A program made the translations under genes and the position numbers. Of a DNA stretch of 6,115 bases, positions 6,093-6,115 are shown one piece after another (the stretch's first letter is position 1; the number at the start of each line of letters is the position of its first letter). Source of the DNA: UBA11475 sp045593005 (lineage in GTDB: Bacteria > Bacillota > Clostridia > Christensenellales > Borkfalkiaceae). The notes under the pieces were generated by a model. That model was not told the DNA's origin. It did no database searches and saw only the letters and a list, made by a program, of their open reading frames with translations. The stretch spans positions 1-6,115 of the forward strand of contig JAZNVV010000072.1 of NCBI GenBank assembly GCA_045593005.1, given 5' to 3'.

Positions 6093-6115
6093 TAATTTAA
6101 TATTTGGATATTTTT

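Noticed and set aside
6098..6115. Weak AATAT/ATATT hairpin followed by T residues at the window end
   Set aside because: The stem has only five A-T pairs and the sequence is cut off, so a terminator for the last gene cannot be supported.

Overview
The window is AT-rich (roughly one third G+C by eye), all genes lie on the + strand, and they are packed with 4-base stop/start overlaps and AAGGAG/GGAGGT-type ribosome binding sites. Together with an Fe-S RlmD-type rRNA methyltransferase, a YitT-family membrane protein and a degenerate J-domain protein with a cysteine-rich tail, this points to a low-GC Bacillota, most likely an anaerobic, possibly uncultured Clostridia-type genome. No species can be named from the sequence alone.

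Layout. Positions 1-210 hold the 3' end of a gene whose C-terminus resembles DUF5685 proteins. It abuts (TAA-ATG) a 206-residue J-like/TPR-like protein with eight cysteines in its last 21 residues. That gene overlaps (ATGA) a 180-residue polytopic membrane protein resembling ECF-transporter S components, which runs into a TrmA/RlmD-family 23S rRNA uracil-5-methyltransferase. Next come an M20D (AbgB-like) amidohydrolase and a YitT/DUF2179 membrane protein, closed by a clear rho-independent terminator at 5118-5150. A new transcription unit then starts from a good promoter (TTGAAA, 17 bp, extended -10 TGTTAAGAT) and encodes a ComEC-type metallo-beta-lactamase-fold hydrolase, which ends 23 bases before the window edge.

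The main anomaly is a direct repeat. The last 26 codons of rlmD, its stop, the intergenic ribosome binding site and the next ATG (2695-2793) recur without any indel (90 of 99 bases identical) at 4114-4212, directly after the amidohydrolase. The copy still reads as an RlmD C-terminus and ends in its own stop. The amidohydrolase is therefore bracketed by two rlmD tails 1419 bp apart. Either a 1419-bp unit was inserted at the 3' end of rlmD with the tail rebuilt, or the second tail is all that remains of a second rlmD gene.

Functionally the genes look like a loosely connected housekeeping and transport run (chaperone-like protein, small-molecule uptake, rRNA modification, amide hydrolysis, membrane protein) rather than one pathway. 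I see no CRISPR array, insertion sequence, tRNA, rRNA or defence system. The less ordinary points are the rlmD-tail duplication and the J-like protein that lacks HPD and carries a cysteine string, next to a DUF5685-like gene.
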